NCBI GenBank assembly: GCA_945889445.1
Contig: CAMDBX010000025.1
Location: forward strand, 1 to 46,200
Length of the DNA stretch: 46,200 nt
Reading direction: 5' to 3'
Source: Rhizobium sp. Q54
Lineage (GTDB): Bacteria; Pseudomonadota; Alphaproteobacteria; Rhizobiales; Aestuariivirgaceae
A model generated the notes under the pieces. It worked only from the letters and a program-made list of their open reading frames with translations. It ran no database searches and was not told the origin of the DNA. Within the stretch, counting starts at the first letter, position 1; the number at the start of each line of letters is the position of its first letter. Of this stretch, positions 25,403-33,255 are shown in pieces. A program made the position numbers and the translations under genes.

Positions 25403-26500
25403 CTACTGCACCGTGCCCCGCGCATTCACCTTCACGGCACCCAGAACCTCATTCCCCCGCACGAACACCACCCTGTCGAACAAATTCGTCACCGGGCACA
25501 CGTGGTTCGGCGTGATGCGGACGAGGTCGCCCACCTTCGGCTTGTCGTTCACCTTCGAGATGTCTAGGAAGCCATGCTCCTCCGACATGTTGTAGACACG
25601 TGCACCGGACAGTGCGCGCACCTCGCCGAAGCCTTCGAGGCCAACGAGGTCGCTGGTCAGAGACTTGGAGCCCGCGTCGATCATCGCGCGGTCGCCGGTG
25701 GGCACGCTGACGACGGTTGAGAGAACGGTTAGAGCGCAGTCGTCGGCCGTGGCAGAGCCCGCGGCGATCTGCATGCGGTCCATGTAGATGTAGGTTCCGG
25801 CGCGGTATTCGCTGGCATGCTCGAGCCCATCGTCCTTCCACATGTCCGGCGAGCCGCCAACTGACACGGCGGAAACGTCGAGGCCGGATTTCACCAGCCC
25901 GTCTCGCGCCGTGTCGAGGAAGCCCGCCATGGCTCCGCGTGCGCCGTTCTTCGGCAGCGTCATCAGCCCGCCGAACGACAAGCCCGGCGTGCTGTCGATG
26001 GCCTGCGCCAGTGCAATGGCAGCCTGCGGGCTCTGCACGCCGTTGCGCGCCGCACCCGTGTCGCACTCGACCAGCACCTCGATGTCACGCCCGGCGAGCG
26101 CTGCCGCATGTGATAGGCCCTCCAGCACCGAGGCATTGTCAGCCACCACCTTGATGGCGGTGCGCTTTGCCAAGTCGGCCAGACGGCCAAGCTTGTGTTC
26201 TCCAACCACGTTGAAGGTCAGCAGCATGTCGGTGATGCCGGCATCCGCCATCACTTCGGCCTCGCCCAGTTTCTGGACCGTGATGCCCTTGGCGCCCAGG
26301 TCGATCTGCGCCTTGGCCAGCGGCACCAGCTTGTGCGTCTTGATGTGCGGGCGGTTGGCGAAGCCTGCCTTGTCGCAGCGCTCCTGCCATTTGCGCAGGT
26401 TCCGTTCCACCACGTCGATGTCGATCACCGGAACGGGGGTTTCGAGGTCCTCGAGGCGCTGGCCCGCGGGTTCGAAGTTGAAGTAGCTGAGAATGTCCAT
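25403..26500 (-). CDS. PLP-dependent D-threonine aldolase / D-serine dehydratase family enzyme
   Basis: 365 residues: an alanine-racemase-like N-terminal TIM barrel with the Schiff-base lysine Lys54 in RPHIKTHK, followed by a beta domain. The metal site near the C-terminus reads PNHVCP, giving His333 and Cys335. In the fold family a His/Cys pair is typical of zinc-dependent D-serine or D-threo-3-hydroxyaspartate dehydratases, whereas D-threonine aldolases use His/Asp, so a beta-hydroxy-D-amino-acid dehydratase is the better guess. Last gene of the sugar-acid operon, 18 bases after otnC. Its role there is unclear; a hydroxylated amino acid could be a side substrate. Its stop abuts the LysR stop with zero spacing. 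Confidence 0.88.
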   Translation of the reverse strand: MDILSYFNFEPAGQRLEDLETPVPVIDIDVVERNLRKWQERCDKAGFANRPHIKTHKLVPLAKAQIDLGAKGITVQKLGEAEVMADAGITDMLLTFNVVGEHKLGRLADLAKRTAIKVVADNASVLEGLSHAAALAGRDIEVLVECDTGAARNGVQSPQAAIALAQAIDSTPGLSFGGLMTLPKNGARGAMAGFLDTARDGLVKSGLDVSAVSVGGSPDMWKDDGLEHASEYRAGTYIYMDRMQIAAGSATADDCALTVLSTVVSVPTGDRAMIDAGSKSLTSDLVGLEGFGEVRALSGARVYNMSEEHGFLDISKVNDKPKVGDLVRITPNHVCPVTNLFDRVVFVRGNEVLGAVKVNARGTVQ

Positions 26501-26518
26501 GGGAACAGTCTAGCCTGA

Positions 26519-27157
26519 TCAACCCTGCGGCGGGAAGCGGCGCTTCAGGTCGGCGATCTGCTCGTCCGTCAGGTAGCGGGTGGGGCGGCCATGCAGGAGG
26601 AGGTAGAGGCGCGCGGTCTCTTCCAGCTCCTCGATGGCATCAACGGCGGCCGACAGGCTGGTGCCCGCCACCACCGGGCCGTGGTTGGCCAACAGCACCG
26701 CATTGTGGTTGGCGGCAGCGCGGCCCACGGCTTCGCCCAGCGCCTTGTCGCCCGGCGCGAAATAGGGGATCAGCGGCAGCTTGCCGACGCGCATCACATA
26801 ATAGGCGGTGATCGGCGGCAGCACGTCCTCATGGTTGATGCAGTCGAGACAGGAGACGGCAACGGAATGGGTGGAGTGAAGATGCACCACGGCCCCCGCC
26901 TTGGCGCGCTCGCGATACATGGCAAGGTGCAGGAAGCTTTCCTTGGTGGGATCGTCGCCATCGACAAGCTTGCCCTGATCATCCAGCTTCGACAGCCGTG
27001 CCGGGTCGAGGCGGCCCAGTGAAGAGCCAGTGGGCGTCATCAGCCAGCCGTCCTCAACGCGCATCGAAATGTTGCCGGATGAACCGAAGGTCAGCCGCCG
27101 CTCGAACATCGAGCGGCCCATCTCGCAGATGAACTCGCGCGCTTTGGCCTCGCTCAT
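26519..27157 (-). CDS. otnC: 3-oxo-tetronate 4-phosphate decarboxylase (class II aldolase family)
   Basis: 212 residues of the fuculose-phosphate aldolase fold. Zinc ligands His92, His94 and His159 (VHLHSTHS, LANHGPVV) and the acid/base Glu73 (TKESFLH) are in place, with GSSGNISMR and TPTGSSLG binding phosphate. OtnC decarboxylates 3-oxo-tetronate 4-phosphate to dihydroxyacetone phosphate in erythronate and threonate breakdown. ATGA overlap with otnK upstream proves coupling and fixes the start. In this cluster the substrate may instead be a branched 3-oxo acid such as 3-oxo-isoapionate 4-phosphate (inference from ApnL- and ApnO-like neighbours). Aldolase rather than decarboxylase activity cannot be excluded by sequence. 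Confidence 0.9.
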   Translation of the reverse strand: MSEAKAREFICEMGRSMFERRLTFGSSGNISMRVEDGWLMTPTGSSLGRLDPARLSKLDDQGKLVDGDDPTKESFLHLAMYRERAKAGAVVHLHSTHSVAVSCLDCINHEDVLPPITAYYVMRVGKLPLIPYFAPGDKALGEAVGRAAANHNAVLLANHGPVVAGTSLSAAVDAIEELEETARLYLLLHGRPTRYLTDEQIADLKRRFPPQG

Positions 27158-28413
27158 GCCAGTGCCTCCAGCGCTTCCGCGAAGAAATCAGGCCCGCCGA
27201 AATTACCGGACTTCAGGGCCAGTGCATAGCGCGGGCTTCCGTAGGAGAGGCATGCGGGAACGCCGGCTGCGATCTGCGGTCCGATCTCAAGCGCCTCCAC
27301 CTTCAGGGCTGAAACCACGGCGCCCGATGTTTCGCCGCCAGCGATGACGAAGCGGCGCACGCCCTGCGCGGCAAGGCCACTCGCAAGCGTCGCGATGGCA
27401 TGCTCGATCATCGCGCCCGCCTTCTCCCGCCCGAACTCCGCCTGCACGGCGGCAACCTTCTCGGGTCGTGCCGAGGCATAGATGAGCGCCGGGCCCGTCT
27501 TCATCTGTGCCGTGGCCCAGGCGAGCAGGGCGGCGATGGTCTTCTCCGGGTCACGGCCAAGCTCCTGCGGGTCGATAGCGAGCGCTGCATGCGACGCCGT
27601 GAAACGCTCCACCTGGCCGAGCGTTGCCGCCGAACAGGAGCCCGACAGCACCACGCCGGGGCCGCCCACCTTCTCAAGCGGCGCGGCGCCCTCGCGCTGT
27701 GGAATGAGACGGGCGATGCGATAGTTCTGGGGCAGTCCGATGGCCACGCCCGAGCCACCGGTGATGAGCGGCAGTGCGGAGGAAGCAGCCCCGATGTTCT
27801 CGAGGTCTCGATCCTCCAGCGCATCGACGATGGCGTGGCGGATGCCCTGCGCCTTGAGTGCAGAATAGGCTTCGGCGATGGCGGGGGCACCCTGCTTGAC
27901 CGTCTTGTAGGGCACCAGCCCCACCTTGTGCTTCGACTGGCGGCCCAGCACGCGCACGAGGTTCGCATCTCGCATGGGCGTGAGCGGGTGGTTCTTCATC
28001 GAAGAGTCGGAGAGCAGCTCGCCGCCGACGAAGAGGTGGCCCAGATAGATGGTGCGGCCATTTTCCGGGAAGGCCGGGCAGGCGATGGCGAAGTCCGATC
28101 CCAACTCCTCGAGCAGCGCATCGGTCACCGGGCCGATGTTGCCTTGGTCAGTGGAGTCGAAGGTCGAGCAGTATTTGAAGAAAATCTGCCTAGCGCCATG
28201 GGCCTTCAGCCAGCGGCAGGCGGCGAGCGACTGCGCCACGGCGTCAGCTGCCGGAATCGTGCGCGACTTCAGCGCCACCACCACGGCATCGGCCTGCGGT
28301 GCTTCACTCTTGGGAATGCCAATGGTCTGCACCGTGTGCATGCCACGCCGGGTGAGCGTGTTGGCGAGGTCGGTGGCGCCCGTGAAGTCGTCGGCGATGC
28401 AGCCGAGGATCAT
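27154..28413 (-). CDS. otnK: 3-oxo-tetronate kinase (four-carbon acid sugar kinase family)
   Basis: 419 residues, ATP-dependent phosphorylation of the C4 hydroxyl of 3-oxo-tetronates. N-terminal substrate domain: CIADDFTGATDLAN at 5-18, FFKYCSTFDSTDQGNIGPVT and MKNHPLTPMRDANL, the latter two characteristic of OtnK within this family. The C-terminal nucleotide domain has VVLSGSCS and VIAGGETSGAVV. The sequence reads like Haemophilus OtnK along its whole length. ATG 28413 is chosen since MILGCIADDF is the canonical start. It lies five bases after the ApnL-like gene and overlaps otnC by four. No threonate or erythronate dehydrogenase is nearby, so the 3-oxo substrate probably comes from the divergent ApnO-like enzyme. 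Confidence 0.94.
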   Translation of the reverse strand: MILGCIADDFTGATDLANTLTRRGMHTVQTIGIPKSEAPQADAVVVALKSRTIPAADAVAQSLAACRWLKAHGARQIFFKYCSTFDSTDQGNIGPVTDALLEELGSDFAIACPAFPENGRTIYLGHLFVGGELLSDSSMKNHPLTPMRDANLVRVLGRQSKHKVGLVPYKTVKQGAPAIAEAYSALKAQGIRHAIVDALEDRDLENIGAASSALPLITGGSGVAIGLPQNYRIARLIPQREGAAPLEKVGGPGVVLSGSCSAATLGQVERFTASHAALAIDPQELGRDPEKTIAALLAWATAQMKTGPALIYASARPEKVAAVQAEFGREKAGAMIEHAIATLASGLAAQGVRRFVIAGGETSGAVVSALKVEALEIGPQIAAGVPACLSYGSPRYALALKSGNFGGPDFFAEALEALA

Positions 28414-28418
28414 GGCGC

Positions 28419-30386
28419 TCAGGCCGTCCGGATGCGGACGACGCCGTAGGGACCGAGTTCGACGCTGGAGAGCTTCTTCACCGCCTCGCCCTTGCCCGAC
28501 AGGAAGTCGGGGTCGTTGGCGAGTTTCTGGAGGTTGCCATCCGACAGGCGATGGATTTCGGCAGCACCCTTGAGGCCCGAGAGCTTCACCTTCTGCGCCT
28601 CGGGCGTCAGGTTGGCGAGCCACAGCTCCGTGCCGTCGGGTGACTTGTGCGCCAGTGCGGCGACGGTTGACGGCACGCTCGACACGGCATCGAGACGACG
28701 GTTGCCGCTCGCTGCGCTGAGCCCCGCCAGCACGTGATAGGTGGGATAGACCTCGGCCTTGGCGCCATCGAACCACGGCTGGGCATGGTCCGCCTTGCGG
28801 TAGATGGCGCCCTGCGGCCCCGTCACCGCGCCCAGTGACACGGCATCGAGCCCGCCCTTGGCGAAGGCTGCGAGCAGCCCAACGTTCCAGGCGGCGGCGA
28901 ACAGTCCGCGCTGGCGCGGGTCCATGTCAGAAAGGCAGACGCGCGCATTGTCGGGGTTCGCGGCCACCGCCGCGCCATAGGGATTGTCACGGCAGGGGAT
29001 GGAGGAAGGGCCCAGAAGATAGGGCGTGTCCTTGCCGATCATGTTGCGGGTGGAGGCGATGATCGAGGGGAGCGACTCCAGCGTCTCCATCACTGAGATG
29101 TCGTCAGCCGCATGCACGATCGGGCACACCGTGTGGGTGATGAAGTCGAACACGCCCTTGGGTGCGGGCTTGCGGTTCAGTTCGGTGAAGAACGACAGCA
29201 TGCCGCCGCCCAGCGTGACGCCGGGAAATTCCTTGCGCACCGCGGCGGCCATTTCCTCGTAGCTCGGCCCCCACGGCCGTGGCGTGTTGGGCTGGAACGA
29301 CTTGAGGTCATGCACCTGGGTGATGACGATGGCATCGGGCTTGTAATCCGCCGCGCGGATTTCCTTGGCGATGGCAGCAACTTCTTCCGCGGCGGGCTTC
29401 TTTGCCGGCAGCACGATCTCGAGGAAGGAGAGGGCGCCCGTGCGCTCGCGCAGTTCGCGGAAGGCGGCAGCCGCCTCGCGCTGCCCACCATTGCGGCCAT
29501 CGATCTGGCAGACCAGGTGGTTGGGTTCCATCGCCGCGATGAGGTCAAGCTTGGCGAGCGCGTGCTTGGCCTCCGACATCGGCACGCCGATGCCAATGGC
29601 GGGGACCATGCCCTTGACGCCGCCGACGTCAACACTGATGCCCGAGCCCGCCTTCGCCGCTTTCTTCGCAGCAGGCTTGCCTTCGATCGTCACGGTAATC
29701 GACTGGGTGAAGGGCTCGCCCGTCTTGAGCGTGTAGGGCCAGGGGTCCAGCAGCGAGCACACATAGGTCTTGTAGGAGGCATCCATCCAGTTGCGGTGGT
29801 CCTCCATCTCGAACTTGTTACCCTCCATCAGCACGGTCGCGGTCACGCCCGGCACCACCTGGTGCTTCAGCGAGCGGATCTCGAACACCGGCTGGCCGGG
29901 GCTGATGATCTTGGGGAAGCGCCCCTTCTTCTTCTTGCCGTCGGTGTGGACGATCTCGACGGGCTCACCCACCACACCATTCAGCGGATGCAGGATGGTG
30001 AAGCCGGTGCGGTTGGTGAGGAAGTCGGTCGATGGCGTGCCGGTGACGGTGAAGTTCAGCGTGCCCTTGGCACTCGCTTCGATCTTCGCCACATAGTGCA
30101 GGCCCTGGGTCCTGTCCTTGGTGGTGGCGGAATAGCTGATGGAGAAGCCGTCCTTGCCCTGCCTGATCTTCAGGTTCTCGATCGCAGGCGCATAGGTGCC
30201 CCAGTCCTTGTCGCGCACCAGATAGGCGATGCCGCGCAGCACTTCGGCGCCGCGATAGCGGATGTAGCGCAGCGCGCCATTGTCGAACATGGCGGTGATC
30301 GGCCCCGCCGTGAGGGTGCGGCGCTTGCCTTCGGCGACGTCGGTGCCGGTCAGCTTCACTGCGCGGGTAAGGGTGCTCTTGCGCAT
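28419..30386 (-). CDS. apnL: Probable D-apionate lactonase (ApnL-like), three-domain protein
   Basis: 655 residues, no signal peptide. Three regions are visible: a beta-rich N-terminal domain (about 1-230), a linker rich in Lys/Ala (KPAAKKAAKAGSG), a TIM-barrel-like middle (about 250-560; LVCQIDGRNGG, DAIVITQVHDLKSF, HTVCPIVHAADD) and a beta C-terminal domain ending ELGPYGVVRIR. This N-beta, barrel, C-beta layout matches what I recall of D-apionate lactonase, which opens D-apionolactone to D-apionate. ATG 30386 is preceded by GAGGAA and lies eight bases after the ABC ATPase stop. It sits between a sugar importer and OtnK/OtnC, consistent with the first cytoplasmic step. The alternative is an unrelated glycosidase-like enzyme; identity is moderate. 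Confidence 0.62.
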   Translation of the reverse strand: MRKSTLTRAVKLTGTDVAEGKRRTLTAGPITAMFDNGALRYIRYRGAEVLRGIAYLVRDKDWGTYAPAIENLKIRQGKDGFSISYSATTKDRTQGLHYVAKIEASAKGTLNFTVTGTPSTDFLTNRTGFTILHPLNGVVGEPVEIVHTDGKKKKGRFPKIISPGQPVFEIRSLKHQVVPGVTATVLMEGNKFEMEDHRNWMDASYKTYVCSLLDPWPYTLKTGEPFTQSITVTIEGKPAAKKAAKAGSGISVDVGGVKGMVPAIGIGVPMSEAKHALAKLDLIAAMEPNHLVCQIDGRNGGQREAAAAFRELRERTGALSFLEIVLPAKKPAAEEVAAIAKEIRAADYKPDAIVITQVHDLKSFQPNTPRPWGPSYEEMAAAVRKEFPGVTLGGGMLSFFTELNRKPAPKGVFDFITHTVCPIVHAADDISVMETLESLPSIIASTRNMIGKDTPYLLGPSSIPCRDNPYGAAVAANPDNARVCLSDMDPRQRGLFAAAWNVGLLAAFAKGGLDAVSLGAVTGPQGAIYRKADHAQPWFDGAKAEVYPTYHVLAGLSAASGNRRLDAVSSVPSTVAALAHKSPDGTELWLANLTPEAQKVKLSGLKGAAEIHRLSDGNLQKLANDPDFLSGKGEAVKKLSSVELGPYGVVRIRTA

Positions 30387-30394
30387 GGGGTTCC

Positions 30395-31468
30395 TCAAAT
30401 CACCTGTTCGTTCTGGGGATCGATGATGACCGCACGTGTCATGTCGATGTCAATCTCCGTCCGCTCGCCGGGGCGGGACACGTCATGGGCTGCCAGTTCG
30501 GCGATGATGGTCGCGCCGCCCAGCGGCATGGTGGCCTGAACGCGCGAGCCGGTGGGCTGGACGAGCTCGATGGTGACCGGCACGCGCGCATGGCCCGGCG
30601 CCAGCGACTGCCCCGCCATGGCGATGTATTGCGGGCGGAGGCCCAGCACCACGGCCTGTCCGGCCTTCAGCCCGCTGCGTCCCGGCACGTCCAGCCGCGT
30701 GCCATCGCTCAACGCAACGCCCGTCTCGGTGGTGGTTGCCGGAATGAAGTTCATCTTGGGGCTGCCGAGGAAGCCCGCCACGAATCGCGTCTTCGGCCGC
30801 TCGAACAGGTCGAGCGGTGCGCCCTGCTGCTCGATCAGCCCATCGCGCAGCAGCACGATGCGGTCGGCCAGCGTCATCGCCTCGATCTGGTCATGCGTCA
30901 CATAGACCATGGTGCGCCCCAGCTCCTGGTGCAGGCGCTTGATCTCGACGCGCATGTCGTCGCGCAACTGCGCATCAAGATTGGAAAGCGGCTCGTCGAA
31001 GAGATAAAGGATCGCGTCGCGCACGATGGCCCGCCCGATGGCCACGCGCTGGCGCTGCCCGCCCGAAAGCTCGCGCGGGAAGCGTTTCAGCAGATGCCCG
31101 ATGCCCAGCATCTCGGCGGCACGCGACACGCGCTTCTCCACCTCCGCCTCGGGCACCTTCCGCGAGCGAAGCCCGAAGGCGATGTTGTCCTTCACGTTGA
31201 GATAGGGGTAGAGCGCGTAGTTCTGGAACACCATGGCGATGTTGCGGTCGCGCGGGCGTGCCCAGGTCACGTCCTCGCCGCCGATTTCCACGGTTCCGGA
31301 GCTTGCCTCCTCCAGCCCGGCAATGGTGCGCAGCAGGGTGGACTTGCCGCAGCCCGAAGGTCCGACCAGCACGGTGAACTCGCCCGACGGCACGTCGAGG
31401 TCAATGCCCTTCACGGCATGGAAGGCGCCGTAGTGCTTGTGGAGGTTGGTGATCTTGAGGTCAGACAT
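30395..31468 (-). CDS. Sugar ABC transporter ATP-binding protein (UgpC/MalK type)
   Basis: 357 residues. Walker A GPSGCGKST, signature LSGGQRQRVAIGRA, Walker B YLFDEPLSNLD and the switch histidine in VTHDQ are present in the first 235 residues. The C-terminal ~120 residues are the TOBE/OB-fold regulatory domain of the CUT1 importers (VVLGLRPQYIA). ATG 31468 lies two bases after the permease stop. It powers the importer made by the three genes upstream. Such an ATPase can serve more than one permease pair, so it is not proof of substrate. Confidence 0.95.
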   Translation of the reverse strand: MSDLKITNLHKHYGAFHAVKGIDLDVPSGEFTVLVGPSGCGKSTLLRTIAGLEEASSGTVEIGGEDVTWARPRDRNIAMVFQNYALYPYLNVKDNIAFGLRSRKVPEAEVEKRVSRAAEMLGIGHLLKRFPRELSGGQRQRVAIGRAIVRDAILYLFDEPLSNLDAQLRDDMRVEIKRLHQELGRTMVYVTHDQIEAMTLADRIVLLRDGLIEQQGAPLDLFERPKTRFVAGFLGSPKMNFIPATTTETGVALSDGTRLDVPGRSGLKAGQAVVLGLRPQYIAMAGQSLAPGHARVPVTIELVQPTGSRVQATMPLGGATIIAELAAHDVSRPGERTEIDIDMTRAVIIDPQNEQVI

Positions 31469-31470
31469 CG

Positions 31471-32310
31471 TTAGCCCTTGACTGCGCCCATGGAGATGCC
31501 GCGCACCAGGTAGCGCTGCATTATCGCGACGGTGAAGAAGACAGGAATGGTGCCCAGCACCGACATGGCGGCGATCTTGGCCCAGAAGTTGGACTGCCCG
31601 CCAAAGTAATGCGTCACCTGCACGGTATAGGTTGTGACTTCGGTGCGCGTCAGCACCAGCGCGAACAGGAAGTCGTTCCACGCGAAGATGAAGGTGAACA
31701 CGGCGGTGGCGAACAGCCCGGAGCGCGCCATCGGCAGCACCACCTTCCACAGCACTTCCCAGCGCGTGCAGCCATCAACCAGCGCCGACTCTTCCAGCTC
31801 CAGCGGAATGTCCTCGATGTAGCCGCGCATCATCCAGATCACGTAGGGCAGCGAGAAGGCGGTGTAGAGCAGGATGAGGCCGAAATAGGTGTCGACCCAG
31901 CCCATCCACACATAGAGCAGGAACAGCGGAAACACGATGGCGACAGGCGGCATCATGCGCTGCGAGATGATCCACACCGCGAGGTTCTCGCCCCCGGTCT
32001 TGAAGCGCACCAGGCTGTAGGCGGCAATCGTGCCCAGGATCATCGCGAAGAAGGTTGAGACGGAGGCAAGGATCAGGCTGTTGCCCACAGTCGCGGCATC
32101 GCCGTCCTTGAACAGCACGGCATAGTTCGCGAACTGGATGGAGTTGGGATACCACACCGGCGGAAAGGCGAAGATCTCGTCGGGTGTCTTGAACGAGATG
32201 ATGAACAGCCAGTAGACCGGGAAGACGAAGATCACCACGAGGATCAGCGCCACCAGGTAGCGCATCGCAAGCCTGGTGGCGTGGCGGCGGTGGAAGGGAA
32301 GCGCGCTCAT
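31471..32310 (-). CDS. Carbohydrate ABC transporter permease (MalG type)
   Basis: 279 residues with six predicted membrane helices. The EAA loop that contacts the ATPase reads ELEESALVDGCTRWEVLWKVVLPMA. N-terminal helix LVALILVVIFVFPVYWLFI and the long periplasmic segment typical of MalG homologues are visible. Start ATG 32310 overlaps the stop of the other permease by four bases (ATGA). Second membrane subunit of the CUT1 importer; it takes up a sugar or sugar acid, delivered by the binding protein encoded three genes upstream. Confidence 0.95.
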   Translation of the reverse strand: MSALPFHRRHATRLAMRYLVALILVVIFVFPVYWLFIISFKTPDEIFAFPPVWYPNSIQFANYAVLFKDGDAATVGNSLILASVSTFFAMILGTIAAYSLVRFKTGGENLAVWIISQRMMPPVAIVFPLFLLYVWMGWVDTYFGLILLYTAFSLPYVIWMMRGYIEDIPLELEESALVDGCTRWEVLWKVVLPMARSGLFATAVFTFIFAWNDFLFALVLTRTEVTTYTVQVTHYFGGQSNFWAKIAAMSVLGTIPVFFTVAIMQRYLVRGISMGAVKG

Positions 32311-33194
32311 TTCACCAATCCCATGCGGCGGATCGCCCAGGTGCAGACAACCGTCAGCAGGAAGATGACGAGGAAGGCGATGGCCGCCGTGTAGCTCGTC
32401 TCGAACTGCTTGAAGCCCTGCACATAAGCGTAGATGGAAATCGTCTCGGTCTTGGTGCCGGGCCCGCCCTGGGTCAGGGCCCAGATGATGTCGAAGATGC
32501 GGAACAGGTCGAGGCCGCGGATCAATATGGCAATGGCCATCACCGGCCAGATGGCGGGCAGCACCACATAGCGGAAGGTCCGGATGAACGACGCCCCGTC
32601 GATTTCTGCGGCTTCCGTTTGCGACTTGTCGACGTTGGACAGGGCCGCCAGCAGGATCAGGAACATGAACGGCGTCCACTGCCAGATCTCGCAGAAGATG
32701 ATGGCCGGGTAGACCAGCGAAGGATTGATCGTCCACAGCGCGTCCACGCGCTGGCCAGCGATCCAGCTGATGATCTGGTTGATCGGGCCATATTTGTTGT
32801 CGAACAGCAGGCGCCACGTGGCACCCGCCACGATGGGCGAGATGATGGTGGGCAGCACCAGCAGCGAGATGAAGATCTGGCGGCTCGGCAGCTTTTCGAG
32901 GAAGAGGTAGGCCATGGCGAGGCCGAGTACCAGTTCCAGCGGCAGCGCGATCACGGTTATCAGCAGCGTGTGCGCCAGCGACCACCACAGCCGGGAGTCC
33001 TTGAACAGCTGCTTGTAATTGTAAAGTCCCGCGAAGGACGTGTCGGTGTCCATCATGTCGATGCGCATGAAGGAGACGACCAGCGAATAGATCAGCGGGA
33101 ACAGCCCGATCAGCAGCAGCAGGAACACCGCGGGCGCGATGATCCAGTACTTGAAGTTCCGGTCCGGTTGGTGGTGGGCGGCGATGGCGGGCAT
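32307..33194 (-). CDS. Sugar ABC transporter permease (MalF type)
   Basis: 295 residues, six predicted membrane helices beginning YWIIAPAVFLLLLIGLFPL. The ATPase-contact EAA loop reads EAAEIDGASFIRTFRYVVLP. ATG 33194 (MPAIAAHHQPDRNF) is the only start that gives a short cytoplasmic N-terminus; longer in-frame extensions run into the binding-protein gene. It follows the binding protein by 61 bases that contain a strong hairpin, an arrangement that usually lets the binding protein be made in excess over the permeases. Confidence 0.95.
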   Translation of the reverse strand: MPAIAAHHQPDRNFKYWIIAPAVFLLLLIGLFPLIYSLVVSFMRIDMMDTDTSFAGLYNYKQLFKDSRLWWSLAHTLLITVIALPLELVLGLAMAYLFLEKLPSRQIFISLLVLPTIISPIVAGATWRLLFDNKYGPINQIISWIAGQRVDALWTINPSLVYPAIIFCEIWQWTPFMFLILLAALSNVDKSQTEAAEIDGASFIRTFRYVVLPAIWPVMAIAILIRGLDLFRIFDIIWALTQGGPGTKTETISIYAYVQGFKQFETSYTAAIAFLVIFLLTVVCTWAIRRMGLVK

Positions 33195-33217
33195 GAAACT
33201 CAACGTCAGGAGTGGAT

Positions 33218-33243
33218 GTCCCTCCCCGCGAGGGGGGAGGGAC
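33218..33243. repeat. Hairpin of repeat family A between binding-protein and permease genes
   Basis: GTCCCTCCCC (33218-33227) pairs perfectly with GGGGAGGGAC (33234-33243). It lies 12 bases after the binding-protein stop on the minus-strand message. No U-tract follows, so it probably stabilises the upstream mRNA end or attenuates the downstream genes rather than terminating. The C/G-rich arms resemble the family A elements near 1300 and 16900. Confidence 0.75.
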
Positions 33244-33255
33244 CTGGTTGCGTGC

